Positions 25,688 through 35,280 are shown, counted from the first letter of the stretch. The stretch: 64,000 nt of DNA from Konateibacter massiliensis (GCF_900184995.1 NZ_LT860099.1:2702356-2766355); one strand, 5' to 3'. A program made the numbers and translations. Notes: a model not told the origin generated them from the sequence alone.

Positions 25688-26467
25688 ATGATTTTAGATG
25701 ATATTGTAAGGGATAAAAGAAAAAGACTGGAAGAAAGCAAGAAAAAAATAAGTGAGGGCGAGATGAAACGTCTTGCGATGGCAAGTGAGAGACAGTCCGT
25801 CAGTTTTTATGAGGCACTTGCAAAGCCGGGACTTTCGATTATCGGTGAATTTAAAAAGGCATCGCCGAGCATGGGAGTCATAAAAAGTAAAATCGAGCTG
25901 ACTGATCGGATTGACCAGTACAATGAAGCGGTGGACGCAATTTCGTGCCTGACAGAGGAAGATTATTTCAACGGAAGCATTGCGTATTTAAAGCAGATAC
26001 GAGAAATGTCTGATCTTCCGATTATCCGAAAAGATTTTATCATAGATGAGTACCAGATTTATGAGGCGAAGACAATCGGAGCGGACGCTATTTTACTCAT
26101 TGCGGCAATTCTTGATGACAAAGAGATGAAAGTATTTTATGATTTGGCATATCATCTGGGAATGGATGTTTTGGTGGAGGTTCACGATGAGGAAGAAATG
26201 CAGCGGGCATTGCATTTGCAGGCGAAGATTATCGGTGTCAACAACAGAAATTTAAAAGACTTCACCATAAGTCTTGAGACGACAAAGAGATTATCTGAAT
26301 TGGTTACGGAGGGGACGGTATTTGTATCAGAAAGCGGTGTTACAACAGAGGAGGATATCGCATTTTTAAAGGGCTGCAAGGTGAATGCATTGTTAATCGG
26401 CAGGGCATTTATGGAGTCTGAAAATCCGAGAGAGCTGGCAAAAAGCTGGAAACAGATATTTGACTGA
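25688..26467 (+). CDS. trpC: Indole-3-glycerol phosphate synthase
   Basis: Ring-closing step giving indole-3-glycerol phosphate. TIM barrel with the family start ILDDIVRDKRKRLEESK, IIGEFKKASPSMG (substrate-binding EFKxxSPS), IRKDFIIDEYQIYEAKTIGADA, IGVNNRNLKDF and VSESGVTTEEDI. Length of 259 is normal. It directly follows trpG, where trpD would usually lie. Confidence 0.93.
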   Translation: MILDDIVRDKRKRLEESKKKISEGEMKRLAMASERQSVSFYEALAKPGLSIIGEFKKASPSMGVIKSKIELTDRIDQYNEAVDAISCLTEEDYFNGSIAYLKQIREMSDLPIIRKDFIIDEYQIYEAKTIGADAILLIAAILDDKEMKVFYDLAYHLGMDVLVEVHDEEEMQRALHLQAKIIGVNNRNLKDFTISLETTKRLSELVTEGTVFVSESGVTTEEDIAFLKGCKVNALLIGRAFMESENPRELAKSWKQIFD

Positions 26468-26481
26468 TTGGAGGAAACGGG

Positions 26482-27099
26482 ATGACAAAAATTAAAATTT
26501 GCGGCATCACAAGGCTTGATGAGATAAAAATGCTTCCCAAGAATCAGGTGGACTATGTGGGTATGGTCGTATTTTTTCCGAAAAGTAAACGAAACAATAC
26601 GATGGAGAATGCAAACATACTTCTTGGAGAGTTGAAAAAGCTGCCCGTCAAAACCGTTGCAGTTACGGTGTCACCTACGGTCAATCAGGTCAGGGAAATT
26701 CAAGAGGCAGGCTTTGACTACATTCAGATACATGGTACACTGGAAAAGGAAGCGTTTGACGAAATTAAATTACCGATTTTACGGGCGTTTAATGTGACCG
26801 ATTTAGAAAAGTACGAAGTTTACCGCAACTGCCCGAAGGTTTATGGATATCTGTTTGATGCGGCAATTCCTGGCAGCGGAAAAATATTTGACTGGTCACT
26901 ACTGGATAATGTCCCAAGAGATGAGAAGCTGTTTATTTTAGCCGGAGGATTAAACTCTGAAAATGTATGTGAAGCAATAAAGAGACTAAAGCCTGATGCG
27001 GTGGATGTAAGCTCCGGCGTGGAGGGTGAAAACGGTAAGGATGCAGATAAAATAAAAGCATTTGTAAATAGCGTAAACAAAGCAGGAAAGGAAATGTGA
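26482..27099 (+). CDS. trpF: Phosphoribosylanthranilate isomerase
   Basis: Amadori rearrangement of phosphoribosylanthranilate. TIM barrel with [12 protein letters not shown] at the start (catalytic Cys in KICGI), [14 protein letters not shown]-like segment, YIQIHG, and AGGLNSENV with VDVSSGVEG at the end. The [11 protein letters not shown] segment differs slightly from the usual GFVFxxxSPR. Length of 205 is normal. It ends one base before trpB. Confidence 0.92.
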   Translation: MTKIKICGITRLDEIKMLPKNQVDYVGMVVFFPKSKRNNTMENANILLGELKKLPVKTVAVTVSPTVNQVREIQEAGFDYIQIHGTLEKEAFDEIKLPILRAFNVTDLEKYEVYRNCPKVYGYLFDAAIPGSGKIFDWSLLDNVPRDEKLFILAGGLNSENVCEAIKRLKPDAVDVSSGVEGENGKDADKIKAFVNSVNKAGKEM

Positions 27100-27100
27100 G

Positions 27101-28285
27101 ATGGATAAATATTATTATGGTAAGTTTGGCGGCAGATATGTGCCGGAATCATTGATTAACACGTTGGATGAGCTGGAGGCGGCATTTGAGACAGCGATAA
27201 AGGATGAGGCATTTATAAAAGAGCTTAACTACTATTTAAAGGATTACGTGGGAAGAGAAACGCCGCTTTATCTGGCGGAGCGCTTATCTGAAAAATACGG
27301 AACGAGGATTTACCTAAAAAGAGAAGATTTAAATCACACCGGTGCGCATAAAATCAACAATGTAATCGGACAGATACTTCTTGCAAAGCGTATGGGTAAG
27401 AAAAAGGTCATTGCAGAGACAGGTGCGGGACAGCACGGCGTTGCAACGGCGACGGGAGCGGCACTTTTTAATATGGAATGTACGGTTTACATGGGCGAGG
27501 AAGATGTACAGAGACAGGCACTCAATGTATTCCGCATGGAGATGCTCGGAGCCAAGGTTGTGAGTGTAAAATCGGGAAGCAATACCTTAAAGGATGCAAC
27601 GAATGAAGCGATTCGTACATGGGCAAAGACAGCGGAGGATACCTTCTATGTAATAGGCTCTGCTGTCGGACCTTATCCATATCCGAAAATGGTAAAAGAG
27701 TTCCAGAGCATCATCAGCAAAGAGGCAAGAGCGCAGTTTTTACAGAAGGAAAATAAATTGCCGGAGACCGTAATCGCCTGTGTGGGCGGTGGCTCCAATT
27801 CAATCGGTATGTTTGCAAACTTTTTGGAGGATAAAGAGGTAGAGCTGATTGGCGTGGAGGCGGCAGGGCTTGGCATTGAGAGCGGAAAGCATGCGAGCGC
27901 GATGGCACTTGGAAAACCGGGAACGCTTCATGGCATGAGGTCCTATCTGTTACAGGATGAGGACGGAAACGTTGAGCTGGCGCATTCCATTTCAGCAGGA
28001 TTGGATTATCCCGGTGTGGGACCGGAGCATGCGTACCTAAAAGATACGAAGAGAGTCGAATATGTGTCTATCACCGATGCAGAGGCGATGACGGCACTGA
28101 AGGAGTTATGTGAATTGGAAGGCATCATTCCGGCAATTGAGAGTGCTCATGCGTTGGCTTATGCGTTTAAAAAGGCAGAATCGATGAACAAGGAGCAGGC
28201 GATGATTGTGTGTTTGTCCGGCAGAGGCGACAAGGATGTACACACGGTTTCCGATTATTTCAGCGGAAAAGGCTATTTGAATTAG
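27101..28285 (+). CDS. trpB: Tryptophan synthase beta chain
   Basis: PLP-dependent condensation of indole and serine. [19 protein letters not shown] opens the protein; the PLP lysine is in HTGAHKINN (near residue 87), followed by [12 protein letters not shown]. The phosphate loop is [19 protein letters not shown] closes the protein. Length of 394 is standard for the TrpB1 form that pairs with TrpA, which is encoded next. Confidence 0.95.
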   Translation: MDKYYYGKFGGRYVPESLINTLDELEAAFETAIKDEAFIKELNYYLKDYVGRETPLYLAERLSEKYGTRIYLKREDLNHTGAHKINNVIGQILLAKRMGKKKVIAETGAGQHGVATATGAALFNMECTVYMGEEDVQRQALNVFRMEMLGAKVVSVKSGSNTLKDATNEAIRTWAKTAEDTFYVIGSAVGPYPYPKMVKEFQSIISKEARAQFLQKENKLPETVIACVGGGSNSIGMFANFLEDKEVELIGVEAAGLGIESGKHASAMALGKPGTLHGMRSYLLQDEDGNVELAHSISAGLDYPGVGPEHAYLKDTKRVEYVSITDAEAMTALKELCELEGIIPAIESAHALAYAFKKAESMNKEQAMIVCLSGRGDKDVHTVSDYFSGKGYLN

Positions 28286-28297
28286 GAGGGGAATACG

Positions 28298-29095
28298 ATG
28301 AATCGAATTGAGCAGAGATTACAGGAGCTTACGCAGCAAAATAAAAAAGCATTTATCACTTATATGACAGCAGGACTCCCTTCCTTGGAGGGAACAAAGG
28401 ATATCATCCTTGCGCAGGATGAGGCAGGAACGGATATCATTGAGCTTGGCATTCCGTTTTCCGATCCGGTTGCGGACGGACCGATTATTCAGGAGGCGTC
28501 CTTTGAGTCGATACAGCTTGGAACGAATCTTTCGAAGGTGTTTACTGTGGTAGAGCAGGTGAGGGAAAAATCACAGATACCGATTGTATTTATGTTATAT
28601 TACAACACGGTTTTGTATTATGGTGTGGAAAACTTTGTAAAGAAATGTAAAGAAACAGGCGTGGACGGTTTTATTATCCCAGATCTTCCGCTTGAGGAGC
28701 AGGAAGAAATCAATGAGTTTTTAGAAGGAGAGGATGCTCCTGTTCTCGTTCAGCTTGTATCCCCTGTCTCCAAGCAGAGAATCCCGCTTATTCTTTCGAA
28801 AGCAAGAGGTTTTGTCTACTGTGTATCAGCGATGGGCGTGACTGGGCATGCGGCTACTTTCCACAAGGATATTCAAGAATATCTGGCAGAGGTAAAGAGG
28901 GCGAGTAACATACCGGTTATGATGGGCTTTGGAATCCGCAGTGCGAAGGATGTCGAGCCGATGAAAGACAATATCGACGGTGCGATTGTGGGTACACATT
29001 TTATCAAGCTGATGAAGGAATGTAATTATGATTTGGATACAATCAAGGATTATTGCAGAACCTTTAAAAAAAAATTGAATGAAACGTTTTTATAA
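28298..29095 (+). CDS. trpA: Tryptophan synthase alpha chain
   Basis: Releases indole from indole-3-glycerol phosphate. TIM barrel with AFITYMTAGLPSLE, catalytic Glu in DIIELGIPFSDPVADGP (the second Asp catalytic), GVDGFIIPDLPLEE and GFGIRSAKDVE. Length of 265 is normal. It is the last gene of the trp operon; a family S palindrome follows five bases after the stop. Confidence 0.95.
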   Translation: MNRIEQRLQELTQQNKKAFITYMTAGLPSLEGTKDIILAQDEAGTDIIELGIPFSDPVADGPIIQEASFESIQLGTNLSKVFTVVEQVREKSQIPIVFMLYYNTVLYYGVENFVKKCKETGVDGFIIPDLPLEEQEEINEFLEGEDAPVLVQLVSPVSKQRIPLILSKARGFVYCVSAMGVTGHAATFHKDIQEYLAEVKRASNIPVMMGFGIRSAKDVEPMKDNIDGAIVGTHFIKLMKECNYDLDTIKDYCRTFKKKLNETFL

Positions 29096-29101
29096 GTAAG
29101 A

Positions 29102-29128
29102 AAGTGTGAGCGTTGCTCACACTTTTCC
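29102..29128 (+). terminator. Terminator of the trp operon, family S palindrome S4
   Basis: Arms AAGTGTGAGC and GCTCACACTT with loop GTT, followed by TTCC. This is the palindrome-only form of family S, used as the end of the trp operon. A trace of hairpin A-like sequence (TATAGAAAATTTTATAGG) follows. Confidence 0.75.
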
Positions 29129-29172
29129 TATATAGAAAATTTTATAGGACAAACCACCCACATGAAATTATT

Positions 29173-29184
29173 TTCTGCTATAAT
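29173..29184 (+). promoter_or_regulatory. Extended -10 promoter of the AraC-type gene
   Basis: TGCTATAAT ends at 29184. No convincing -35 is visible at the expected distance. The ribosome site TGGAGGG precedes the ATG at 29216. Confidence 0.5.
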
Positions 29185-29215
29185 ATCCATAGACTAGTGT
29201 TGGAGGGTATAAAAT

Positions 29216-31471
29216 ATGAGTCATAAGAAGAAAAATCTTCCGCTAAAAACGGTGTATTATCGTTCGTTTATTGTTTTTACAGTACTGCCTATTCTTGTTG
29301 TTTTAGTGATTGCCCTTTCTATCTTAAATATACAATTCAAGAAGCAGGCAATCGAAAATATAGAAAGAGCACAGGAGAACGTTATTACGAATTTGAAAGC
29401 GGATATTGATACGATGTCTATGAGACTTTCTCATATTGTTTATACAAATAACAATGAGATTTTGCAATATGCGTCAGAAACCGATACGAGTGTAGCGGCG
29501 ACCAGATATGAAAATGAGCAGCGGCTTTCCCAATCTGTCAATATGGCATTAGAGCCTGTGAAGGAAATTGTATCCGTTGGATTTTACATGAAGGATGGAA
29601 TTAATGTTTATGTAAAAAGAGATATTAATCGTGAGATAGATGAAATTAAAAAGAGTAGTTGGTATCAGGAGGCTTTGGAAAAAAGCAATCAGGTTTGTGT
29701 CGGTTCTTATGATACGAAATCCACAAGTGATTTATTCAATGGAGGGAAGAAGGATTTACTTATTTTAGTATTTGCAATTGCCCCCGATGTAAAGACAGAT
29801 CGCTCTCAAAAGATTGAAATGGTTACCTTTTATCAATCTACAAAAGCGGCTGAGAGAATTGGAGAATATAATAAAGCCTATCTTGCCGGAAAAAACAAAC
29901 TAGGTATGACAAGAATTACCGATGCAGACGGAACTATTATATTTTCTACCAGTGAAGAGGAGCCTGACTATAAAGAAGCTGGATATACAAGTATAAAGAC
30001 ACCGATTGCTTTTAACAATACACAGTGGATTATAGAAAGCTATATCAAAACAAAAGAGCTGACCTCCGATTATTGGGAAACGGCTATGCTTGTTCTTGGA
30101 ACGGCTGTCTTAATCTTATTGTTTGCAGGCTATTATTTTGGCTACTTTTTAAAAGGCATCGTAAAGCCGGTAGAAGTAATCAGTCAAGGCTTAAAGCAGG
30201 TAGAAGAAGGAAAACTGGATATACATATCGAGCCGAGCGGACAATATGAAATCAGAAGCATGATACATCAGTTTAATGCGATGGTACGCAGGTTAAAAGC
30301 CTTAATTGAGGATTACGAAGAGCGTGTGAGAAATATAAGTCATACTCCTTCCTATTATTTAGGGGCTATGATAAAAGGAGAGATGACGCCGGAAGAAGTC
30401 AATGAGACGACAAAGGAATTTTTTATGGAGGGCTATGCGATAATCGGTTTGATGATAGACCGGTATTCTTCTGCGGAAACCGAAACTAAATGTGCCCTTC
30501 GCGTGATAAGCAGTTTTGAGCGAAACCCAAGATTTGCATCACGCTGTGTTCTGCATATGGAAAGTGCAAAATTTTTATTGGTATTTTACCGCATTACAGA
30601 AACGGATTATAAATCAAATATTATTAAAATGATAGATGAACTGCAAAAGATAGGGGCAAGGGAGGCGGATATCCATATGTTTGCCTGTATCGGCAGCAGG
30701 AAATATGGCTGTCAGAATTTTGAAAGTGCAGTAAATGAGATAAAAGAAAGTATGTGTCTTTGTCATTTAAAGAAGGAAAACGGGCTGATTTATCTGGAGG
30801 ATAAGAAAGAGCTGTATCAAATAATTATAAAACACAGCTTTTTCTATGAGAAACTTGCGGAAGCCTTATATATTGCAGACGAAAAGAATTCGCTTCAAGA
30901 GAGAGAAAAATTATTTGAGTTATTTGCAAATAAATCGATGGAAGAGAGCAAAGCGGAGGTTTATGCGGTTATTACGGCAATCGGAAAGCGGTTTAACAGG
31001 GATAATTCCAGATTTTCGGATGTATTCGGACAGCCGTATGATTATATGGAAAAGATGGACAAAATAGAAGATGTCAGAAGCTTAAGACTTTGGATTACGA
31101 ATTATTTTACCTGGATTATCGATTTTTCCGCATCAAAATTAAACATCATGGAGACGGATGTTATCGTAAAGGCAAAGCGCTTTATGAGCGATCATTATGA
31201 GGAGGCAGATTTATCACTCGCTATGGTGGCGGATTACGTTGGTTTAAATGAAAAATATTTTACCAATCGTTTTACAAAGGAAACCGGTGAGACGTTTTCT
31301 TCTTATCTGACCGAATTAAGAATACAAAAAGCAAAGGAATTATTAAAGACAACGAATTTTAAAATATATGAAGTTGCCCAGATGTCCGGCTATCATAACG
31401 TGGAACATTTTAACCGTATGTTTAAGAAGTTAAATCAAATAAGTCCAGCGCAGTATCGAAAAACCATGTAA
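29216..31471 (+). CDS. Membrane-bound AraC family regulator
   Basis: A 751-residue one-component regulator. One transmembrane helix is at about residues 19-41 and a second at about 291-313 (AMLVLGTAVLILLFAGYYFG), bracketing an extracellular dCache-like sensor. A HAMP linker follows (KPVEVISQGLKQVEEGKLDI). The carboxyl end (about 655-750) is an AraC HTH with LAMVADYVGLNEKYFTNRF and VAQMSGYHNVEHFNRMFKKL. The architecture matches YtdP/YesS-type regulators of carbohydrate ABC systems. The importer starting at 32005 is the likely target. The stop codon touches the first palindrome of the hairpin cluster. Confidence 0.85.
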   Translation: MSHKKKNLPLKTVYYRSFIVFTVLPILVVLVIALSILNIQFKKQAIENIERAQENVITNLKADIDTMSMRLSHIVYTNNNEILQYASETDTSVAATRYENEQRLSQSVNMALEPVKEIVSVGFYMKDGINVYVKRDINREIDEIKKSSWYQEALEKSNQVCVGSYDTKSTSDLFNGGKKDLLILVFAIAPDVKTDRSQKIEMVTFYQSTKAAERIGEYNKAYLAGKNKLGMTRITDADGTIIFSTSEEEPDYKEAGYTSIKTPIAFNNTQWIIESYIKTKELTSDYWETAMLVLGTAVLILLFAGYYFGYFLKGIVKPVEVISQGLKQVEEGKLDIHIEPSGQYEIRSMIHQFNAMVRRLKALIEDYEERVRNISHTPSYYLGAMIKGEMTPEEVNETTKEFFMEGYAIIGLMIDRYSSAETETKCALRVISSFERNPRFASRCVLHMESAKFLLVFYRITETDYKSNIIKMIDELQKIGAREADIHMFACIGSRKYGCQNFESAVNEIKESMCLCHLKKENGLIYLEDKKELYQIIIKHSFFYEKLAEALYIADEKNSLQEREKLFELFANKSMEESKAEVYAVITAIGKRFNRDNSRFSDVFGQPYDYMEKMDKIEDVRSLRLWITNYFTWIIDFSASKLNIMETDVIVKAKRFMSDHYEEADLSLAMVADYVGLNEKYFTNRFTKETGETFSSYLTELRIQKAKELLKTTNFKIYEVAQMSGYHNVEHFNRMFKKLNQISPAQYRKTM

Positions 31472-31854
31472 AGTGTGAGCAAAGCTCACACTTGAGGCTG
31501 TCGACAAAGTCGACAGCCTTTAAAATTCATGGCTAACGCCATAAATTTTAGTTACTGGTCGTAAAAATGCTGATTTTCTCGCACAAGAGCTATGCCCCTA
31601 AAAATCAGCATTTTACACTACAGCGGAAGTGAATTCCGCTTGCGTGATAGAAATGAGAACGCTTCGTTCTCAAACTCTCCGCTTTTATAAAGCGTTTGTC
31701 TACAGTCTGAAGTGTGAGTAACCCTCACACTTTCTTATATCATAGGAAATTCCTGCGAATTTCCTATGATATAAAATATTATGCGCACGAATGCAAGAGG
31801 AAGATGTCACTACGTGACTGCATTCGGCGCGAAGTGTGAGCAAAGCTCACACTT
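31471..31854. repeat. Dense hairpin cluster bounded by family S palindromes
   Basis: About ten consecutive inverted repeats fill this gene-free stretch. Positions: S5 (31471-31493); AGGCTGTCGAC/GTCGACAGCCT (31495-31519); TAAAATT-ATGGC and complement (31521-31550); GTAAAAATGCTGATTTT and complement (31561-31616); AGCGGA/TCCGCT (31622-31640); GAGAACG/CGTTCTC (31655-31671); CGCTTT/AAAGCG (31680-31694); S6 (31710-31732); family E copy E4; and S7 (31832-31854). No open frame is seen. It lies between the AraC-type gene and its probable target operon. Confidence 0.8.
31736..31826. repeat. Family E repeat, copy E4 (hairpins A and B)
   Basis: Hairpin A (31736-31773) has arms TATATCATAGG and CCTATGATATA. 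Hairpin B (31788-31826) has CGAATGCA/TGCATTCG with inner GTCAC/GTGAC. It begins four bases after palindrome S6 and its short TTTC tail. Hairpin C is absent; palindrome S7 follows instead. Confidence 0.8.
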
Positions 31855-31971
31855 TCTTACTATAAATCAAGAATTCTAACAAAAAGTTAAGAACATGTTA
31901 AATGCAAATGTGAAAATAAATCAAGAAAAATGATAATATGAGATAGGAAAAAAAGGGCTTGCTTGCTATGA

Positions 31972-31982
31972 TAGGGACACAA
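31972..31982 (+). promoter_or_regulatory. Extended -10 promoter of the sugar importer
   Basis: TGCTATGAT ends at 31982, about 20 bases before the GGGAGG ribosome site of the binding-protein gene. Activation by the upstream AraC-type regulator is likely; no operator repeat was identified with confidence. Confidence 0.45.
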
Positions 31983-32004
31983 TAAAAAAGGGAGGTATTT
32001 TTCA

Positions 32005-33363
32005 ATGAAAAAGAAAGTAATAACAACGCTATTGGTGTGTGCCTTAACAGCGTCTACGCTGGCAGGGTGTTCCGGTTCTTCTAAAGAACAAGGGGCGGCA
32101 AAGACAGAGAGCACGGGGGTAACCTCTGAAGCAGCGGGGGAAAAAAGCGGAGATTTAAGCGGCTCTCTTACCTTTGCAATATGGGATAACAACTTAAATG
32201 ATTTTATTGAACAAAATGATATGGTAGGTAAATTCCAAGAGCAATATCCGAATATCGAGATTGAAGTGGAAAAGATAAAGGACGATACGGAATATTGGAA
32301 TGCAATGAAGATGAGGGCTTCCGCAAATCAGTTGCCGGATGTAATGTTTAATAAGCCGTTTACTTTATCCAGATTTAAAGATTATTTAGTAGATTTGTCC
32401 TCCACAGAGGCGAGTGCAAATAATGAGCTGGCAAGCGGTTATGCAATTGACGGCAAAGTGCTTGGCATACCGATGACGTCTGGTTACGAATATGTATATT
32501 ATTGGAAAGATATGTTCAAAGAAGCAGGTGTAGAAGTACCGACAACCTGGACGGAATTTGAAGATGCTGCTAAGAAATTACAAGAGTATTATGGAAAAGA
32601 TAATGCTGATTTTATGGCAATTGCCTGCGGATTAAAGGATGAATGGCCGGATTATCCATATATGGAGTTTATGCCTGCACTTGAATCCGGAAACGGACAA
32701 AACTGGAATACAATGGCTGCGACAGATGCGCCTTTTGCAGAAGGAACAGATATTAATAAAGCTTATAATAAAATATACAGTCTGTTTTCTTCCGGTGTAC
32801 TTGGAAAAGATCCGCTGGGAATCGGTAATGATCAGGCAACTTCCATTTTTGCTTCAAAAGGTGCTGCTATCATTGCTCTGGGAGACTGGGGACTTCAAAA
32901 TATTCAGTCGGGCGCTGCGGACAGTTCAGAACTTGGAACATTTTACTTACCGACCAGAAATTCAGAATCTGATCCTTACAATGTAATTGTGCAAGGCGAT
33001 TCCTTTATGGGAGTTACAACACATTCTAAGAATCAAGAAGCTGCAATCGCTTTTGTGGAATGGTTTTACTCCGATGCATGGTATCCTGATTATATAAACT
33101 TTGTATCATCGGCTTCCTCTATGAGTAATTTTCCAAAAGAGAAAGACCCTGTGCTTGCACAAGCAGATGAACTTACAAAGGATAAAGTGTTAATTATGTA
33201 TGATGGCGGAGGAGATGATTTTTCGTCAATCCAGAATGAAACAACGTTTGATTATAAAAAGCTTGGTGCAGAGATGCTGACAAACGGCTTTGATTTAAAA
33301 ACAAAACTAGCAGAGCTTGACACAAAGTGGGCAGAGGCCAGAACAAAGCTTCAGATTAAATAG
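32005..33363 (+). CDS. Sugar ABC transporter substrate-binding lipoprotein
   Basis: SBP_bac_1 family binding protein with signal peptide and lipobox TLAGC (Cys22). Mature domain shows LTFAIWDNNLNDFIEQNDMV, PDVMFNKPFTLSRFKDYLVDL, YEYVYYWKDMFKEAG and a late GDSFMGVTTHSKNQEAAIAF. Length of 452 is typical of carbohydrate-binding members. It is the first gene of a binding-protein/permease/permease operon that lacks its own ATPase; the UgpC/MsmK-type ATPase at 49197 or another shared one could serve. The ligand is unknown; plant oligosaccharide or rhamnoside is plausible from context. Confidence 0.82.
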   Translation: MKKKVITTLLVCALTASTLAGCSGSSKEQGAAKTESTGVTSEAAGEKSGDLSGSLTFAIWDNNLNDFIEQNDMVGKFQEQYPNIEIEVEKIKDDTEYWNAMKMRASANQLPDVMFNKPFTLSRFKDYLVDLSSTEASANNELASGYAIDGKVLGIPMTSGYEYVYYWKDMFKEAGVEVPTTWTEFEDAAKKLQEYYGKDNADFMAIACGLKDEWPDYPYMEFMPALESGNGQNWNTMAATDAPFAEGTDINKAYNKIYSLFSSGVLGKDPLGIGNDQATSIFASKGAAIIALGDWGLQNIQSGAADSSELGTFYLPTRNSESDPYNVIVQGDSFMGVTTHSKNQEAAIAFVEWFYSDAWYPDYINFVSSASSMSNFPKEKDPVLAQADELTKDKVLIMYDGGGDDFSSIQNETTFDYKKLGAEMLTNGFDLKTKLAELDTKWAEARTKLQIK

Positions 33364-33375
33364 AGTTTTTAGGAG

Positions 33376-33398
33376 GAGGGCTGTGTAAGGCAGCCCTC
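33376..33398 (+). terminator. Intergenic hairpin between binding protein and permease genes
   Basis: GAGGGCTG pairs with CAGCCCTC (8 bp, loop TGTAAGG). No U-tract follows. It probably stabilises the upstream message end or partially attenuates transcription. Confidence 0.55.
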
Positions 33399-33419
33399 AA
33401 ATTATATCAGGAGGTAAGT

Positions 33420-34313
33420 ATGAACAAACTAAGCAAAAAAAGAAAACAATTTATTGTTGTTTCCCTGATTGTGCCTATGCTGCTTTTGACCGGCTTTGTA
33501 GTTTTTCCCGCAATTGACTTGTTTCGTATGAGCTTTACGAATTGGGACGGTTATTCTCCCGAAAGCAGTTTTATAGGAGTCAGTAATTATATATCCATGT
33601 TTCAAAATCAAGACCTTTGGCTGTCTTTGAAAAATAATGCCGTATATTTTCTGGTACATCTGTGCATGATTTTTGTCGAGCTTGCCTTTGCTGTACTGTT
33701 AAACAGCAAATTGCGAGGGGCAAAGTTTTATAAAACAATGGTTTTTATGCCTTATATTATTAACGGAGTGGCAATTGCCTATGCTTTCTCTTACTTCTTT
33801 TCACCGATTAACGGAGCATTTAATGCGATATTGGAAAGTGTGCATTTGGAAGCCTTGATTCGAAACTGGCTTTCAGACTCAAAAATTGTAAATTATGTGC
33901 TGTCCTTTGTTTCTGTATGGCGTTTCAGCGGATATCACATCATCCTTTTCCTTGCAGCACTTCAGTCTATTCCTACTGATATCGAGGAAGCAGCCAGAGT
34001 AGACGGGGCACATGCATGGCATTTGTTTAAGTATATTCAGATACCGGCAATTATGTTAATGGTTGACTTTGTACTGTTTGATAATATCAGAGGAGCACTT
34101 CAGGTATTTGATATTCCGTTTGTTATGACGGCAGGAGGACCGGGCTACGCATCATCAACCTTTACCTTATATACCATTAAAACTGCATTTACCTTTTCGA
34201 ATTTCGGGCTTGCATCAACTATGGCTGTGGCAATTATGATTATGATTGTAATCATTTATCTGATACAAAATAAAATCATTCATGGATTTATTTTAAGGGA
34301 AAGGAGGAGATAG
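33420..34313 (+). CDS. Sugar ABC transporter permease, first subunit
   Basis: BPD_transp_1 permease of the carbohydrate (MalF/LacF-like) class, 297 residues, with six predicted helices. It begins with a basic segment and FIVVSLIVPMLLLTGFVVFPAI. The EAA loop is IEEAARVDGAHAWHLFKYIQIPA, and a hallmark TAGGPGYASSTFTLYTIKTAF lies near the end. A GGAGG site precedes the ATG. It precedes the second subunit by one base. Confidence 0.86.
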   Translation: MNKLSKKRKQFIVVSLIVPMLLLTGFVVFPAIDLFRMSFTNWDGYSPESSFIGVSNYISMFQNQDLWLSLKNNAVYFLVHLCMIFVELAFAVLLNSKLRGAKFYKTMVFMPYIINGVAIAYAFSYFFSPINGAFNAILESVHLEALIRNWLSDSKIVNYVLSFVSVWRFSGYHIILFLAALQSIPTDIEEAARVDGAHAWHLFKYIQIPAIMLMVDFVLFDNIRGALQVFDIPFVMTAGGPGYASSTFTLYTIKTAFTFSNFGLASTMAVAIMIMIVIIYLIQNKIIHGFILRERRR

Positions 34314-34314
34314 G

Positions 34315-35148
34315 ATGCTAAAAAGAATAGTTTCACAAACTTTAAAACAAATTATTTGTATTTGTATGGTGGCAATTGTAATTGCGCCTATTCTTCTCAC
34401 CTTGTTTGCGGCATTAAAGACAAAGTCAGATATGGCAATCACTTCACCACTGGCAATGCCCGGTTTGGACAGCATTACCTTTGAAAATTTTAACAAGGTG
34501 CTTTCTGACAAATATTTATATATAGGATTTAAAAACACAGGAATGATACTGTTTATCTCTTTGATTTTTAATGTATTATTCGGAACGATAACAGCGTTTG
34601 TTATTGAGCGGTTTTCCTTTCGAGGAAAGAATATTGTAGTTGCTTTGTTTTTTATGGGAATGCTCATTCCGACCTTTGTAACGGAAATAGCAAGATTTCG
34701 TATTATACAAGGGCTTCATTTATACAATACATTAGGGGCACCTATTATCATCTACATTGCTTCCGATTTGATGCAGTTATATATTTACAGACAGTTTATC
34801 TCGGGTATTTCCGTATCCTTGGATGAAGCGGCACTCCTTGATGGCTGTTCCTATTTTACGTTGTTCGGCAGGATTATTTTCCCGCTCCTTGCACCGGCAA
34901 CGGCGACTGTATGTATTATTAAGGCGATTAACATCATAAATGACATGTATATTCCTTATCTTTATATGCCAAAAAACAGTCTGCGCACCCTGACAACATT
35001 TTTAATGAATTATGCAAACGCACAGCAAGGTTCTTGGCAGCTGCTTGCGGCAGGAATTATTATCATTATGATTCCTACCATTGTCATATATGTCTTTTTC
35101 CAGAGATACATATTAGCCGGGGTTGCATCCGGTGCGGTAAAAGAATAA
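34315..35148 (+). CDS. Sugar ABC transporter permease, second subunit
   Basis: MalG/LacG-like BPD_transp_1 permease, 277 residues. Six helices; the EAA loop is LDEAALLDGCSYFTLFGRIIFPLL and the carboxyl end is FFQRYILAGVASGAVKE, the typical ending of this subunit. It is translationally linked to the first subunit. No ATPase gene follows. Confidence 0.86.
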   Translation: MLKRIVSQTLKQIICICMVAIVIAPILLTLFAALKTKSDMAITSPLAMPGLDSITFENFNKVLSDKYLYIGFKNTGMILFISLIFNVLFGTITAFVIERFSFRGKNIVVALFFMGMLIPTFVTEIARFRIIQGLHLYNTLGAPIIIYIASDLMQLYIYRQFISGISVSLDEAALLDGCSYFTLFGRIIFPLLAPATATVCIIKAINIINDMYIPYLYMPKNSLRTLTTFLMNYANAQQGSWQLLAAGIIIIMIPTIVIYVFFQRYILAGVASGAVKE

Positions 35149-35208
35149 ACAACAGGCTGTTCAATAAATGCAATTTTTTATCTAAGAAAACACAAGAAAG
35201 AAACTCCT

Positions 35209-35222
35209 GCCGATGCTATAAT
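35209..35222 (+). promoter_or_regulatory. Extended -10 promoter of the rpiB-like gene
   Basis: TGCTATAAT ends at 35222. The ribosome site AAAAGGAG precedes the ATG at 35281. No clear -35 is seen. Confidence 0.5.
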
Positions 35223-35280
35223 AAAGAAGTAACTTAAAAGAATATTTTAAGAAATCAGTGTAGGAAAAGGAGATAAGACA

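Noticed and set aside
29216-31471. Two-component histidine kinase
   Set aside because: Despite two membrane helices and HAMP, the carboxyl end is an AraC HTH and there is no kinase domain.
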